Positions 25,128-34,486 are shown, counted from the first letter of the stretch. The stretch: DNA of 64,000 bases from Acrocarpospora phusangensis (GCF_016862995.1 NZ_BOOA01000025.1:44668-108667); one strand, 5' to 3'. A program made the numbers and translations. The notes: generated from the letters alone by a model not told the origin.

Positions 25128-28100
25128 TCACCCGTACTCGGCTTCCATGCGGCGCAGTTCCTCCCGCAGCCACCGCACGATGTTCCGGGCGGCGATCGGG
25201 TCGGTGAAGTCCCAGACGCCCCGGATTTCGATCCGGTCGATGTTGACAGTCCGGGCGCCAGCCGCCGTGGCACCGGCAACCGGTCCCGCGCCGGACATCA
25301 CGGCCGCGGCGCCGGCCATCGCCTGCTCGACCATGTCCCGGCCGGCTGAGCGGACCACCGCCGAGTTGTCGGAGATGCCCTTGGCGACGCCGGGCGGGAT
25401 CCAGCGGCCGACCTTCTCGGCGAACAGGACGGACGGGGAGCGGATGCCGAGGGCGTCCCGCACCCACTGCGGCATGATCGCGGAGAAGAAGTTGTGGATC
25501 GCGCTTCGCAGCCAGTCGAACTGGGAGTTCATGCCGTTCCAGAACCCGATGATCAGGTTCTGGCCGATGACGTGGGCGGCCCGGCTCACCGCCGTGACGG
25601 CGGCGTTCAGCCAGTCCAGCACCCCCGAGAACACGGACGTGATCGCGCGGGCGATGACCGGCAGACCGTCGGCCAGCTGGCGCAGCACCGCCACCAGGCC
25701 CTCACCGGCCGCCTGCGCGCCCCGCATCGCGGCCTCGGCCATCTGCGCCGCGGCGGCGGCCACCTGCCCGGCCTGGCCCTGGATGCCCTGCACCAGGCCG
25801 GCCGGGATCTGCCCGCCCATCTCCGCGAACACCGTCGAAGGGCTGGCGATGCCGAGCAGGTCTTTGGCCCAGTCGGGCAGCAGCGCCCCGAAGAACTCCC
25901 CGATCTTGGTTTTGAACCAGTCCCAGGCGCCGAGGATGCCGTTCCACAGGCCGGTGACCAGGTTCTTGCCGGTGTCCACCAGCAGGGCGCCCAGGTCGCC
26001 GATCGCGGTCAGCACCTTGCCGGGCAGCTCTTTGATCCAGGTGAGGAGCTGGGTGAACTTCTCGACCGCGAAGTCTTTGGCGCGGCCGATCGCCCCGGTG
26101 ATTTTGTCCCAGGTGTCGGTGAAGAAGTCCTTGATCCCGTTCCAGACTTTCTCCCAGGTGGTGCCGAACGCGGCCAGCGCCACGTTGACGACGCCCTTGA
26201 GCGCCTCCCAGGCGGTGGTGAACAGGCCCTTGAGCGCGTCCCACACCCCGCTGAAGATCTTCTTGACGCCTTCCCATGCCTTGGACCAGTCGCCGGTGAA
26301 GATGCCGATGAAGACGTCGAACACGCCGCCGATGGCGGTGAGGATGCCGTCGACCACGTCGAGGATGCCGCCGAAGATGCCGCCGACCGCGTCCAGCAGC
26401 GGTTGCCCGATCCGGTTCCACACGGCGCCGATCAGCTCGAAGACGGAGGTGACGATTTCGCCGATCTTGGAGAAGATCGAGCCGAGTTTCTCGCCCCACC
26501 CGGAGACGGTCTCCTGGTTGTCGGTAAACCACGCGACCACGTCCGTGAAGATCGTCTTGACGGTCTCGAACGCCTTGGACGCGATCGGCAGCACCGTGTC
26601 CCGGATGTTGGCGATCATCCGGCCGAGCCAGGAATCCTCCGACAACCCCTTGCCGGTCAGCCAGTCCACGCCCTGCCTGATCCAGCCGACCAGGGTCGAC
26701 AGGGCGGGTGCCACCACGTCGCGGGTCAGCACCGCCAACCCGTTCAAGACCGGGATCAGCACCTGAGCGAGGGCGGGCAGGAGCGGGGCCAGCGCGATCA
26801 GCAACGCTCCGAACGCCTCGGCCATCGTGGTCAGCGCGCCCGAGTCGGCCAGCTGCCGCACCGTGACGCCCAACGCGCCGAACACCGCGGCGATGCCGGG
26901 CCCGAGCGCTTGCAGGGCGGGCGTGACGGCCTGGACGGCACCGGACAGGACCGGCCCGACCACCTCGGCCAGGCCCGCCACGGTGGGGGCCAGCTGGCCG
27001 AGCGCGCCGAACACGTCCTTGAGCACCGGCATGAAGGCGCGGCCAGCCGCCCCCAGCGCGCCGAAGATCTCAACCAGCGCCGTCTGGCCCTCGGCGGATG
27101 CCAGGAACTGGTTGACGCCGTCCAGCAGCTGGCCGACCACGCCGAGCGCGCTGCCGCCGGCGGTCTCCATCGCCTTGAACACCGAGGCGCCGATGCCGCC
27201 GATGTCGCCCAGGACGGCGCCGACCTGCTTGAGCACGTCGACCGCGGAGTTCATCCACGCCGTCGCCTGACCGGAGGCCGCGATCTGCGACATCCACTCG
27301 CCGAAGGTGGTCAGCATGTTCTGCAGACCGGGCGCGAAGGAAGCCAGCCAGGACGACCCGGCCACCCCCAGATCCGTGAAGCCCGTGAGCAGCGGGGTCA
27401 GGGCGGCGCCGACCGCGGCCACCAGCGTCCGGGTATCCCCCAGGACGGCGTTGACCTGGCCGATGGTGCCCGGGGCGGTGCCGAAGTCCAGGAAGCGCCG
27501 TACCAGGCCGCCGAACTCCTGGCCCAGCGCGGCAATCGCGGGCTGGAGCGCGGACAGGGCGGTCAGCCAGCGGGCCAGCTGGCCGTTGATCTGGGACAGG
27601 AACGCGTCCTGCGCGGCGGCTTTGAACTCGTGGATGCGCGGGATCAGCGCGTCGTACTCGTTGATGAACGCCCGGCCGCTGTCCGACAGCTTGCTCACCG
27701 CGGCGGCCAGCGCCTCCAGGTTCCCGGACCGGGCCGCCGCCATGGCTTCGCCGAGTCCGCCCGTCGCCAGCTTCCACACGCTGATCGCGGCGGCAGCGCT
27801 CAGGGCCAGGCCCGGCAGCGCGGCCGTGATGCCGAGCAGCGGCATGAGCTCGGCGACGAACAGGGTCACGAACCCGGCCGCCGATGCCGCCGCGGCGCCG
27901 ATGGCGGCGACCCCGCCCGCCAGCGTGGTCAGCTTGAGGCTGCCGGTCAGGACGCCGCCGAGGCCAGCCAGGGATCCGGTCAGGCCGCCGATCAGCGACC
28001 GGCCGAGCCCGGAACCCAGATCCCCCAGCCGGGCGAGCAGCCGCCCCCGCTGGCGGTCGATGCCGTCGCCGAGGCCGCGGCCGAACTCCTGCCCGCTGTC

Positions 28101-28325
28101 GCGGCCCATCTCGCGGTGCGCAGCGGCGAACCTGCCTCGCGCGTCCCTCAGGCGGCCATCAGCGGAGCGGGTGAACCCGGCGCCGAACTCCGCGCCCGCC
28201 GTCGTGCCGGCCTGCTGGAAGTTGCGGTCCCCGCGGATCTCGTCGCGGACCTCCCGGCCGACGTCCTCGTGACCGCGCGCGTGGATGTCGACCCAAGCGT
28301 CTGCGATCTTGAAGCCTTCAGGCAT
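25128..28325 (-). CDS. Phage tail tape-measure protein
   Basis: A 1065-residue protein with tape-measure composition: long runs of Ala/Gly/Leu helices, hydrophobic segments near residues 115-190, tryptophan-punctuated repeats in the second half (TWEKVWNGIKDFF, DWFKTKIGEFFGALLP), and the family's typical SPSTVFAEMGGQIPAGLVQG, repeated as SPSVLFAEKVGRWIPPGVAK. In siphophages this protein sets tail length and assists DNA entry. The frame is intact, from an ATG with GGGAG. No major capsid, portal, large terminase, or other tail gene is recognisable in the element. Confidence 0.82.
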   Translation of the reverse strand: MPEGFKIADAWVDIHARGHEDVGREVRDEIRGDRNFQQAGTTAGAEFGAGFTRSADGRLRDARGRFAAAHREMGRDSGQEFGRGLGDGIDRQRGRLLARLGDLGSGLGRSLIGGLTGSLAGLGGVLTGSLKLTTLAGGVAAIGAAAASAAGFVTLFVAELMPLLGITAALPGLALSAAAAISVWKLATGGLGEAMAAARSGNLEALAAAVSKLSDSGRAFINEYDALIPRIHEFKAAAQDAFLSQINGQLARWLTALSALQPAIAALGQEFGGLVRRFLDFGTAPGTIGQVNAVLGDTRTLVAAVGAALTPLLTGFTDLGVAGSSWLASFAPGLQNMLTTFGEWMSQIAASGQATAWMNSAVDVLKQVGAVLGDIGGIGASVFKAMETAGGSALGVVGQLLDGVNQFLASAEGQTALVEIFGALGAAGRAFMPVLKDVFGALGQLAPTVAGLAEVVGPVLSGAVQAVTPALQALGPGIAAVFGALGVTVRQLADSGALTTMAEAFGALLIALAPLLPALAQVLIPVLNGLAVLTRDVVAPALSTLVGWIRQGVDWLTGKGLSEDSWLGRMIANIRDTVLPIASKAFETVKTIFTDVVAWFTDNQETVSGWGEKLGSIFSKIGEIVTSVFELIGAVWNRIGQPLLDAVGGIFGGILDVVDGILTAIGGVFDVFIGIFTGDWSKAWEGVKKIFSGVWDALKGLFTTAWEALKGVVNVALAAFGTTWEKVWNGIKDFFTDTWDKITGAIGRAKDFAVEKFTQLLTWIKELPGKVLTAIGDLGALLVDTGKNLVTGLWNGILGAWDWFKTKIGEFFGALLPDWAKDLLGIASPSTVFAEMGGQIPAGLVQGIQGQAGQVAAAAAQMAEAAMRGAQAAGEGLVAVLRQLADGLPVIARAITSVFSGVLDWLNAAVTAVSRAAHVIGQNLIIGFWNGMNSQFDWLRSAIHNFFSAIMPQWVRDALGIRSPSVLFAEKVGRWIPPGVAKGISDNSAVVRSAGRDMVEQAMAGAAAVMSGAGPVAGATAAGARTVNIDRIEIRGVWDFTDPIAARNIVRWLREELRRMEAEYG

Positions 28326-28406
28326 TCGAACTCCCGGTGAAGGGGCGGGCTCACCGGGAGAGAGCCCGCCCTACCTGGGAGATCGACAATCGAACGCTTC
28401 CGCGCC

Positions 28407-28709
28407 TCATCCGCGAGGCGAAGCCTCCACCAGCACCAGTTCGGCGATGGCCCGCGACAGCAGCTCATCCGCCTCCCCGCCGGCCAGCTCATCCAGCAGC
28501 GCCAGCGCGGTCCGCAGGAGGGCCGAGCACAGCGCCGCCATGACGGCGCCTTCCTGGCCCGGCACCCTGAGCACCTCGTCCTCAAGCAGGACGTGCGCGG
28601 CGTCGGGCACGTCGGGATCGCGCAGGTGCTTCATGGCCGCCAGGACAACGCGGCCGATGGTGGGATCGGTGTGGCTGAACTCCGCTACCAGGCGGTCCAG
28701 GGCGTTCAC
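28407..28709 (-). CDS. Small helical protein upstream of the tape-measure gene (100 aa)
   Basis: All-helical protein (GRVVLAAMKHLRDPD, LLRTALALLDELAGGEADEL) from a GTG preceded by CAGGGGA. In tailed phages one or two small tail-assembly chaperones lie just before the tape-measure gene; this one has the position, but I see no sequence proof and no slippery-site frameshift. Function unknown. Confidence 0.55.
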   Translation of the reverse strand: MNALDRLVAEFSHTDPTIGRVVLAAMKHLRDPDVPDAAHVLLEDEVLRVPGQEGAVMAALCSALLRTALALLDELAGGEADELLSRAIAELVLVEASPRG

Positions 28710-28786
28710 GTCCCCTGCTCCTTCCAGCTGGCGTGGCCTCCCGGGAGCTGTCCCCATCGCGATGACGGCCCCCGGGAGGGGACTGG

Positions 28787-29014
28787 TCAGGCCGCGTCGT
28801 CCCCCGAACCGCCGGGCTTCACGGGCTTCCAGGCGCGGCGGAGAAGCTTCGCCGCCTGGAGTTCGGAGGCGGTCGGCGCGGGACCGGTGTCGTCCCACTG
28901 CTCACCGCCAGGGGTACTGTCTGGCAAGGGTCCTTGCTCGCCATCGGGAGCGGCCCGGCCGAGCAGCTTCAGGGCCTGCCGCTCGGTAGCCGTCCGCCGC
29001 CGGCGGGCCGTCAT
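28787..29014 (-). CDS. Small basic/acidic hypothetical protein (75 aa)
   Basis: Basic N-terminus (TARRRRTATERQALKLLGRA) and a duplicated QALKLLGRA / QAAKLLRRA motif in two halves. Starts by ATGA overlap with the terminase-like gene. No family recognised. Confidence 0.55.
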   Translation of the reverse strand: MTARRRRTATERQALKLLGRAAPDGEQGPLPDSTPGGEQWDDTGPAPTASELQAAKLLRRAWKPVKPGGSGDDAA

Positions 29015-29562
29015 GACCCACCGCCGGACGCGCCGGGGTCCTCGCCCCTCAGCCGCGCCTCTTCGGCCGCGTTCTTCGCCTTCGCGTCCTCGACCAGCCG
29101 CCACAGCGCCAGGTCGGTCGGATCCACCGGAGTGACCGTCACGTCAGCCTTGATGACCGCGTTCGCGCCGACCAGCTTGGCGACCGCCTCGGCGATCCGG
29201 GTCAGCCGGTCGATCGCGGCCAGCACGGGCGCCGAGTCGATGAGCGGCTCGCCCGTGGAAGGGTCGTAGATGACCTTGCCCTGCTGGACGAGGATGTGCC
29301 GGCTGGTCATCACCTTGTAGGCGCGGACGGCGTACATGTCGAGCCGGTCCAGCAGCATCGCGCGGTAGTGGTCCACGAGCGGGTCGACGCGCTCCCGGAG
29401 CGCGTCCGAGATTCGCACGGACACGGTGCTGGGCGCGAGCCCCAGTTCCTTGCCGATCTCCCGCAGCGACTTACCGGTCAGCCGCAGCTCGTACGCGGCC
29501 ACCGTCTGTTCTGCGATCTTGGCGTCGTTGGATTTCCTGCTTGGTGTGGGTCCGGCGTTCAT
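29011..29562 (-). CDS. Terminase small subunit-like helix-turn-helix protein
   Basis: A 183-residue protein with a helix-turn-helix at ~residues 25-55 (LRLTGKSLREIGKELGLAPS, then TVSVRISDALRER) and a long helix after it (VDHYRAMLLDRLDMYAVRAY), an arrangement common to actinophage small terminases that bind packaging sites. No large terminase follows, so in the element it may be a stray phage gene or a regulator. Overlap with the next gene indicates one operon with 28787-29014. Confidence 0.6.
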   Translation of the reverse strand: MNAGPTPSRKSNDAKIAEQTVAAYELRLTGKSLREIGKELGLAPSTVSVRISDALRERVDPLVDHYRAMLLDRLDMYAVRAYKVMTSRHILVQQGKVIYDPSTGEPLIDSAPVLAAIDRLTRIAEAVAKLVGANAVIKADVTVTPVDPTDLALWRLVEDAKAKNAAEEARLRGEDPGASGGGS

Positions 29563-29628
29563 GCCCGGCCCCCCTTTCCTCGGGTGTTCGGGATTCAGCG
29601 TTCGACCGCCCTGGCGCGTCCGGGCTGG

Positions 29629-30345
29629 TCAGTTGAGGGCGTCCAGCGCGGCGACAAGCCCGACCTTGGAGCCGATCCCCTCACCGTGGAAGGCATGGTC
29701 CAGGGCCTGGAGGGCGGGGACGTCGCTCGCCCGGACGTGCTGACGGCCGAGGGAGAGCGCGGCGTGGGCGATGTAGTCCACGATCGCCTCCCGGAGTTCG
29801 CCGGTGAGTTCGCGGACGCGCTGGGCGGCTTCCCGCTGCTGTCCGGCGTGGTGGGCGGTGATGCCGGGGTCGGCGAGGGCGGCGGCGAACGCGGCCCACT
29901 CCTTGTCGAGCCGCCGGGAGGTGTCGGCGACGTCGGCTTGGGCGCTCGCGTGCTGTTCGGCGTCGTGGCTTTGGAGCCGGCGGGCGGCGGCCTCGATGCC
30001 GTGCAGGGTGTCGGCGGCCTCCTTGGCGTCGGTGTGGGCTTCGACCAGGCGCCGGTACGCCTCGACGAGGCGCGGGTGCCCGTACTCCTCGACGTCGGGC
30101 AGGTTCAGGACGGCCGCGTGGTGGCGGAGGCTGAGTTGGAGGGTTGCGGAGAGTCGTTCCATGGGATTGGTCCCTTCGGTGGGGCGCTGGTCGGGGGTTG
30201 GTCGAAAGCGGGCGAGGAAACATCGGGAGTGCACCCAGCTGCCGCCGCGGCCGACGCGCGCGATCCGCTGCCCGATCCGGATCAGTCCTCGGCAGAGCGG
30301 GCAGGTGCCGGTCCGCCGGGCTTTGCGGGAGTGAGTCGCGCGCAC
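29629..30345 (-). CDS. Zinc-ribbon hypothetical protein (238 aa)
   Basis: Starting at the GTG at 30345, the N-terminal ~50 residues carry CPLCRGLIRIGQRIARV, then WVHSRC, a zinc-ribbon type frequent in actinophage and AICE proteins. The remainder is helical (LSATLQLSLRHHAAVL, then ALDHAFHGEG). An internal ATG at 30162 with AAGGGA could instead begin a separate 177-residue protein. Function unknown. Confidence 0.55.
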   Translation of the reverse strand: MRATHSRKARRTGTCPLCRGLIRIGQRIARVGRGGSWVHSRCFLARFRPTPDQRPTEGTNPMERLSATLQLSLRHHAAVLNLPDVEEYGHPRLVEAYRRLVEAHTDAKEAADTLHGIEAAARRLQSHDAEQHASAQADVADTSRRLDKEWAAFAAALADPGITAHHAGQQREAAQRVRELTGELREAIVDYIAHAALSLGRQHVRASDVPALQALDHAFHGEGIGSKVGLVAALDALN

Positions 30346-30352
30346 GGGGTTA

Positions 30353-30967
30353 TCACGAGCCGCTTTTCAGCCAGGCCGCCCACGCCCTGAGCTGGTCGAC
30401 GGAGTGCTGCACGTGACCGGTGATCTCCAAGACGGCGTCGCTCATGGAGCGGTCACAGGCGGGGTCGCGAATCTCGGCAAGAAAGGCGTCCCAGTCGCCG
30501 CCAACGGCTGCACAGAGCTTCTTGAGCACGTCGGGTGTCTTGTCGAGGCTGAACTCGGTTATGTCCACCGCCTGCTGCTTTCGGACGCCGCTCGTCTCCG
30601 GTGCCTGCGGGGCGGTCGGTAGTTCGGCGTCCGGCGCGTACGTGCCCGCGTAGTTGCTGATGTCGGCCACGGGCCTGAGCTCGCCCTGGTCGTTGTCGGC
30701 GAACACCGCGCGCGTCTCGTAGGGCGAGTCCTTGAGTTCGATCCGCGGTTCGTAGCGGAACACGTCACCGCCCGGGATCTCGTTGAGCACGCGGACCGCT
30801 CGGCACTCCTGCAGGAGGATCGCGGGGCACGGGTTGATGAAGAGGCTGCCGTCGGCGTCGTCATCGTCGTCGTCGGTGAAGGCGTTGCGCCAGCCCGCCG
30901 GCAGCGCGGTCACAGCGATGGTCGTCCAGATGTCGTGACGGCGTTCGGATTGAGTGAGGGAGGTCAT
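30353..30967 (-). CDS. Hypothetical protein (204 aa)
   Basis: The N-terminus is mixed alpha/beta, with an unusual run of six aspartates (about residues 32-37). The C-terminal third is helical (DAVLEITGHVQHSVDQLRAW). No signal peptide or membrane helix. No family recognised. It lies between the replication genes and the phage-like block, transcribed with both. Confidence 0.6.
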   Translation of the reverse strand: MTSLTQSERRHDIWTTIAVTALPAGWRNAFTDDDDDDADGSLFINPCPAILLQECRAVRVLNEIPGGDVFRYEPRIELKDSPYETRAVFADNDQGELRPVADISNYAGTYAPDAELPTAPQAPETSGVRKQQAVDITEFSLDKTPDVLKKLCAAVGGDWDAFLAEIRDPACDRSMSDAVLEITGHVQHSVDQLRAWAAWLKSGS

Positions 30968-30999
30968 GAGGGCGTCCTTCTCGTCGGTTTGATGGGGCT

Positions 31000-31437
31000 T
31001 TACGACACGTTCGTCTGCGCTCGCAGGGCCGCGGCGGAGCGGGGATCCACCAGGGCGAGCGCGTCAACGAAGATGACCGGCCAGCAGATCTGCCGACCCC
31101 GCCCCGTGCGCAGGACGATGACGTCCCGAGTGCCGTCGTCGGGTACGTGCTGACGCACCACCTTGGCGAGGTCGGCAGGGGCGACCGTCTTCGGAACCAT
31201 GATCACAGCGGTGGCCTCGACCACCGCGTCCGCCACCTGGAGGACTTCAGCGGCTTCGGTGCACATCACCGTGGGGATTCCGGCGTCGATGTAGGCGGTG
31301 CACTCCGGCAGTTCCGTGAGGGCCTGGCTGAGGGCGTGTAGGGCGTCGGGCGGCGCGGTGATGATCCACCGGTCGCGGCTGGCAAGGTGGCCAGCGATCT
31401 GCTTGACCGCGTCGGCGCGGTCCATGGTCGTGGTCAT
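31000..31437 (-). CDS. Hypothetical protein (145 aa)
   Basis: Alternating strands and helices (WIITAPPDALHALSQALTEL, AVVEATAVIMVPKTVAP, VIVLRTGRGRQI) suggest a Rossmann-like fold. No recognised motif. It follows the helicase gene by 12 bp, so it is probably in the replication operon. Confidence 0.6.
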   Translation of the reverse strand: MTTTMDRADAVKQIAGHLASRDRWIITAPPDALHALSQALTELPECTAYIDAGIPTVMCTEAAEVLQVADAVVEATAVIMVPKTVAPADLAKVVRQHVPDDGTRDVIVLRTGRGRQICWPVIFVDALALVDPRSAAALRAQTNVS

Positions 31438-31449
31438 GCCGGTTCCTTT

Positions 31450-33114
31450 TCAGCAGCTTGGGTGGGTTGTGTGGCCACCAGCGGCGGCGGCCGGGTGGAG
31501 AGGCAGGCCGCACCTGGTGCACGGCACGACCTGAGATGGCCCGTTTTCCTGGCTCGCTTGGCTCGCAAACTCGCGGCCCTGCAGCGAGCGCGAGCTATGC
31601 GAGCCAAGCGAGCCAGAATCCCCGACCTCTCTAGGAGGAGGGGTAAGAGTCCAGCGGACGGCGTTGGAGTGGTTCGCGCCGCCGTCGTCCTCGACCATCC
31701 ACCCCGCCTTGCGCATCGGGGGCGCCTGACGGCGAAGCCGCGTGGTCACCGCTCGGGCCGTACCGGGCCAGCCCTTCGGGGCTCTCCACTTCCCGTCGTC
31801 GTCGGGTGTGACCAGGACCAATAGCTCCGAGGCCGTACCTGTAAAGGTGGTATCGATCTTCTCGGCCACGGCCACGATGAACACGTCCGCAGTCAGGGAA
31901 TCGGTCGCGAGCGCCTTCTGCTTGGACAAGTACCGGGCTAGGCCATCTGTCCCCGAGAGCTCGTCGACAGCCTTGAGGATGCGGGCGAAGTCCGCCATGC
32001 GAGGCTTGCGAGCTAGACGAACAGAGGGCAGTTGACTCGCAACACTCGCGAGCATGTCCAGGACGGCACCGAGGATTCGGGGGTGGGCCTCCTGCCACGA
32101 GGGCCACAACTCTTCCTCTTCGAGCCGGTTGTCCTCGCCAATGATCAGAAGGTCGAGGGGGATCAGCCGGTCGGCCAGGTCACCACGGACCGCCCCGAGA
32201 TCGATGCCGTTGAGAATCACGCAGCGGCGGAAGGAGATCACCTCAAGGTCGGTGTTGGTGTACAGCTTGCGCCGTACGTCGCCATCTCCGGTGACTGCGC
32301 GGCAGATGGCATCTGACAGCCAGGGCGGCATGTCCGAGAGGTTGTCGAGGCTGACCACCCACGAACCGGTGGCCGCGGTCACCCACGACTCGGGATCACG
32401 CGGCGCCTTGCGCGCAGGCGCCCCGGTCGGGTCGACGATCAGCGACATGACCTTGCCCGCCGTCGACTTCCCGCTTCCCTGCTCTCCCGACAAGTTGGGC
32501 ACGGGGTGCGGCATCTCCGGGAAGAACAGGCTCACCAGCCAGGCCACCACCAGCGGCCGGTCTGCCGGGTCGAAGTTGAGCCACTCCCACAGCTCGTCGA
32601 GGCTGCCGCCGCGTACCGGCAGTGGCAGTGGCAGTGTGAGGGCGGTCCGCTTGAACAGTACGGGCGGCTCGTCCTCGATCGTCCACCCACCGGGCTTGAT
32701 CCGAACGGCCCGGCCGGTCGGGTCGCCGAGGTCGAGCCAGAACGCGCCGTCGCTGCGCGCGACCCGGATTTCTAACCGTTCGGGGTTCTCCTCCTGGGCG
32801 AACCCCTCGATGACGAGCAGCGCGTCAGCCAACGCCTGCTGAGGTGCCGCCTTGCGGACCCGGGCGAAGTAGGCGCGGGCCAACTGGGCGCGCAGTGAGG
32901 TCTTGCCGCCGCGCAGGAGAAACACGACCGGCGAGCCGACGCGCGGAACGCCGAACGTCTCGCCGGCCTCCGACACACCGAACCGGTACGACGCCTGCGC
33001 AAGCTCCACCAGCACCGTGGAGGCGGACTTCTTCTCCTCCTTGGCCTGCTCGCCATCGGCCGCATCCGGAACGGCGACTCCCGCCCCCGCCACGATCTCT
33101 TCCGCTTCGGTCAT
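31450..33114 (-). CDS. Replicative helicase/primase-associated ATPase of the AICE
   Basis: A 554-residue protein. Residues ~195-360 are a P-loop ATPase with Walker A LSGEQGSGKST (~residue 209) and an SLDNLSDMP sensor-like strand, resembling the SF3-type ATPases fused or adjacent to prim-pol in plasmids. The C-terminus has a CTRCGLPLHP zinc knuckle, preceded by the hairpin repeat at 31530-31640, which is translated here. It starts by ATGA-type contact with the prim-pol gene. It probably opens DNA at the element's origin. Confidence 0.78.
   Translation of the reverse strand: MTEAEEIVAGAGVAVPDAADGEQAKEEKKSASTVLVELAQASYRFGVSEAGETFGVPRVGSPVVFLLRGGKTSLRAQLARAYFARVRKAAPQQALADALLVIEGFAQEENPERLEIRVARSDGAFWLDLGDPTGRAVRIKPGGWTIEDEPPVLFKRTALTLPLPLPVRGGSLDELWEWLNFDPADRPLVVAWLVSLFFPEMPHPVPNLSGEQGSGKSTAGKVMSLIVDPTGAPARKAPRDPESWVTAATGSWVVSLDNLSDMPPWLSDAICRAVTGDGDVRRKLYTNTDLEVISFRRCVILNGIDLGAVRGDLADRLIPLDLLIIGEDNRLEEEELWPSWQEAHPRILGAVLDMLASVASQLPSVRLARKPRMADFARILKAVDELSGTDGLARYLSKQKALATDSLTADVFIVAVAEKIDTTFTGTASELLVLVTPDDDGKWRAPKGWPGTARAVTTRLRRQAPPMRKAGWMVEDDGGANHSNAVRWTLTPPPREVGDSGSLGSHSSRSLQGREFASQASQENGPSQVVPCTRCGLPLHPAAAAGGHTTHPSC
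31530..31640. repeat. 111-bp hairpin-bearing repeat, copy 2
   Basis: Perfect 18-nt inverted arms, TGGCTCGCTTGGCTCGCA at 31550-31567 and its complement at 31598-31615, with further CTCGCG/CGCGAG pairing inside the loop. Flanks match copy 1 at 22567-22676. Although inside the helicase gene, the match to a non-coding copy suggests a role as DNA or RNA, such as an origin or a processing hairpin. Confidence 0.78.
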
Positions 33115-33977
33115 CAGCGTCCCCTCGCGTTCCGGTGGGCGCTGTTGAGAGTCGCTTCCGCCTCGCCGTCGGCCAGGCCCACCCGCCGGGCGGCTTCCAG
33201 CAGTGCGGCCCGTCCGCTCTCGGAGGGGAACAGGCCTTGGCCGGCGTGCTCGAACATGCGGGAGGCGCTCCAGAACAGGCGGCTGTTTCGGTCGCTTCCC
33301 GGCGTCGCCTCGAGGACGGTCTGCACGAGCCCGGTCAACACCTTGTACGGACGGCCCTTACCATCGCTGACCAGGCTTTTTCGGTGGTCACCGGAAAAGG
33401 CCGCGACGGGTTGAGCCTGTAGGGCTTCGACGAGCCAGGCCGGCGCGGGCAGGATCGGGGCAGCCATGTCGACGGGCTGATAGATGACGCCGGTCTCGTG
33501 CACCGATCCGGGGCCGATGACGTAGCCGCCCAGCCCTCGGGCGCCGCGAACGTCGATGCCGCGGCCCTTCAGCGCCCCGACGCCGTTGCCGAGTTCGACG
33601 CCCTCGGGTTGCCGGTAGTACCGGTGGCAGCCTTTCGCCGTCGTCACCGTGAACGTGTCCTCGACGACCTGGCCGACGCCTGCGGCGTACTCGCGGAACG
33701 CTCCCGGCTGATCCTCGTCCACCACCAGCAGGCCCGACGCCTTGCAGGCCACGCCGATGTTGCGCATGCCCCGGGAGAACATCGCGCGCAGCTTGACCGG
33801 CCCGTCGCTCGCCAGCACCGACCAGCGACCGCACGGATGCTTCCCGCGCTGCCCGTTGCAGGGCCGCTCGGGATGGTGCGCCCCGACGCATTCCGGATTG
33901 CCCGGGTGGTCGGCCGGGAACATGTGGAAGCCGTGGCTCTGCCACAACCATCGCACCCACGACGTGGTGTCGTCCAC
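33114..33977 (-). CDS. Bifunctional DNA primase/polymerase (prim-pol)
   Basis: A 287-residue archaeo-eukaryotic primase of the Prim_Pol family. The catalytic hhDxD is LLVVDEDQ (~residue 80), with a downstream CHRYYRQP sequence in place of the usual histidine motif. The GTG start overlaps the upstream stop (TAGTG). Prim-pol proteins start and extend DNA strands at plasmid and AICE origins. With the adjacent helicase it forms the RepPP-type replication module of this element. Confidence 0.85.
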   Translation of the reverse strand: MDDTTSWVRWLWQSHGFHMFPADHPGNPECVGAHHPERPCNGQRGKHPCGRWSVLASDGPVKLRAMFSRGMRNIGVACKASGLLVVDEDQPGAFREYAAGVGQVVEDTFTVTTAKGCHRYYRQPEGVELGNGVGALKGRGIDVRGARGLGGYVIGPGSVHETGVIYQPVDMAAPILPAPAWLVEALQAQPVAAFSGDHRKSLVSDGKGRPYKVLTGLVQTVLEATPGSDRNSRLFWSASRMFEHAGQGLFPSESGRAALLEAARRVGLADGEAEATLNSAHRNARGR

Positions 33978-34486
33978 TACGCGACCTCCCGGGCCGGTTC
34001 GCTGGGTTCCCACTCCGCCGGCCCGCCCTGGTAGTCGGCGCCGCGGCGGGCGACCATCGCCGCACGATGGCACCGCGAGCAGCCGGTCGGGTGGTAGGTG
34101 GCGCACGGCTCGCCAGCCGCGTACGCGCGGTCGAGGGCGGCTTTGCGCTCGTCGTCTGGCCTGTCGGCAGTCCCGGTGATCATTGCTTTGTGCGCCTGCC
34201 ACTCCTGGGTTTCTTCGTAGGCGCGGCGGCCGTACCCGACCTCCTGGCCAGCGGCGAAACCGTCGAGGAAGCCGTGCCGGTACCCGGTGCCGTGAGCGGC
34301 GTCGATGGCACGCCACTGACTGTCGACGGTGGACACCAGGAGGCGCATCTCGTCGACCGGATTCCGGTTGTCGGCTTCGTGCCGTACGGTGGGGGAAGAC
34401 ACGTTGCCGTTGCTGGGCGGCTGAGTTTCAGAGGGCGGGCTTTCCGGGTGGAGCCGGGGCCCGCCTTTCGTGTCAGGCGGCGGCAT
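33977..34486 (-). CDS. Hypothetical protein in the replication operon (169 aa)
   Basis: The first ~60 residues are disordered (PPSETQPPSNGNVSSPT), the middle is helical with a GYRHGFLDGFAAGQEVGYG repeat-like turn, and the end carries CATYHPTGCSRCHRA, a Cys/His cluster that may bind zinc. ATG at 34486 follows AAAGGAG. It overlaps the previous gene by 14 nt. No family recognised. Confidence 0.65.
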   Translation of the reverse strand: MPPPDTKGGPRLHPESPPSETQPPSNGNVSSPTVRHEADNRNPVDEMRLLVSTVDSQWRAIDAAHGTGYRHGFLDGFAAGQEVGYGRRAYEETQEWQAHKAMITGTADRPDDERKAALDRAYAAGEPCATYHPTGCSRCHRAAMVARRGADYQGGPAEWEPSEPAREVA

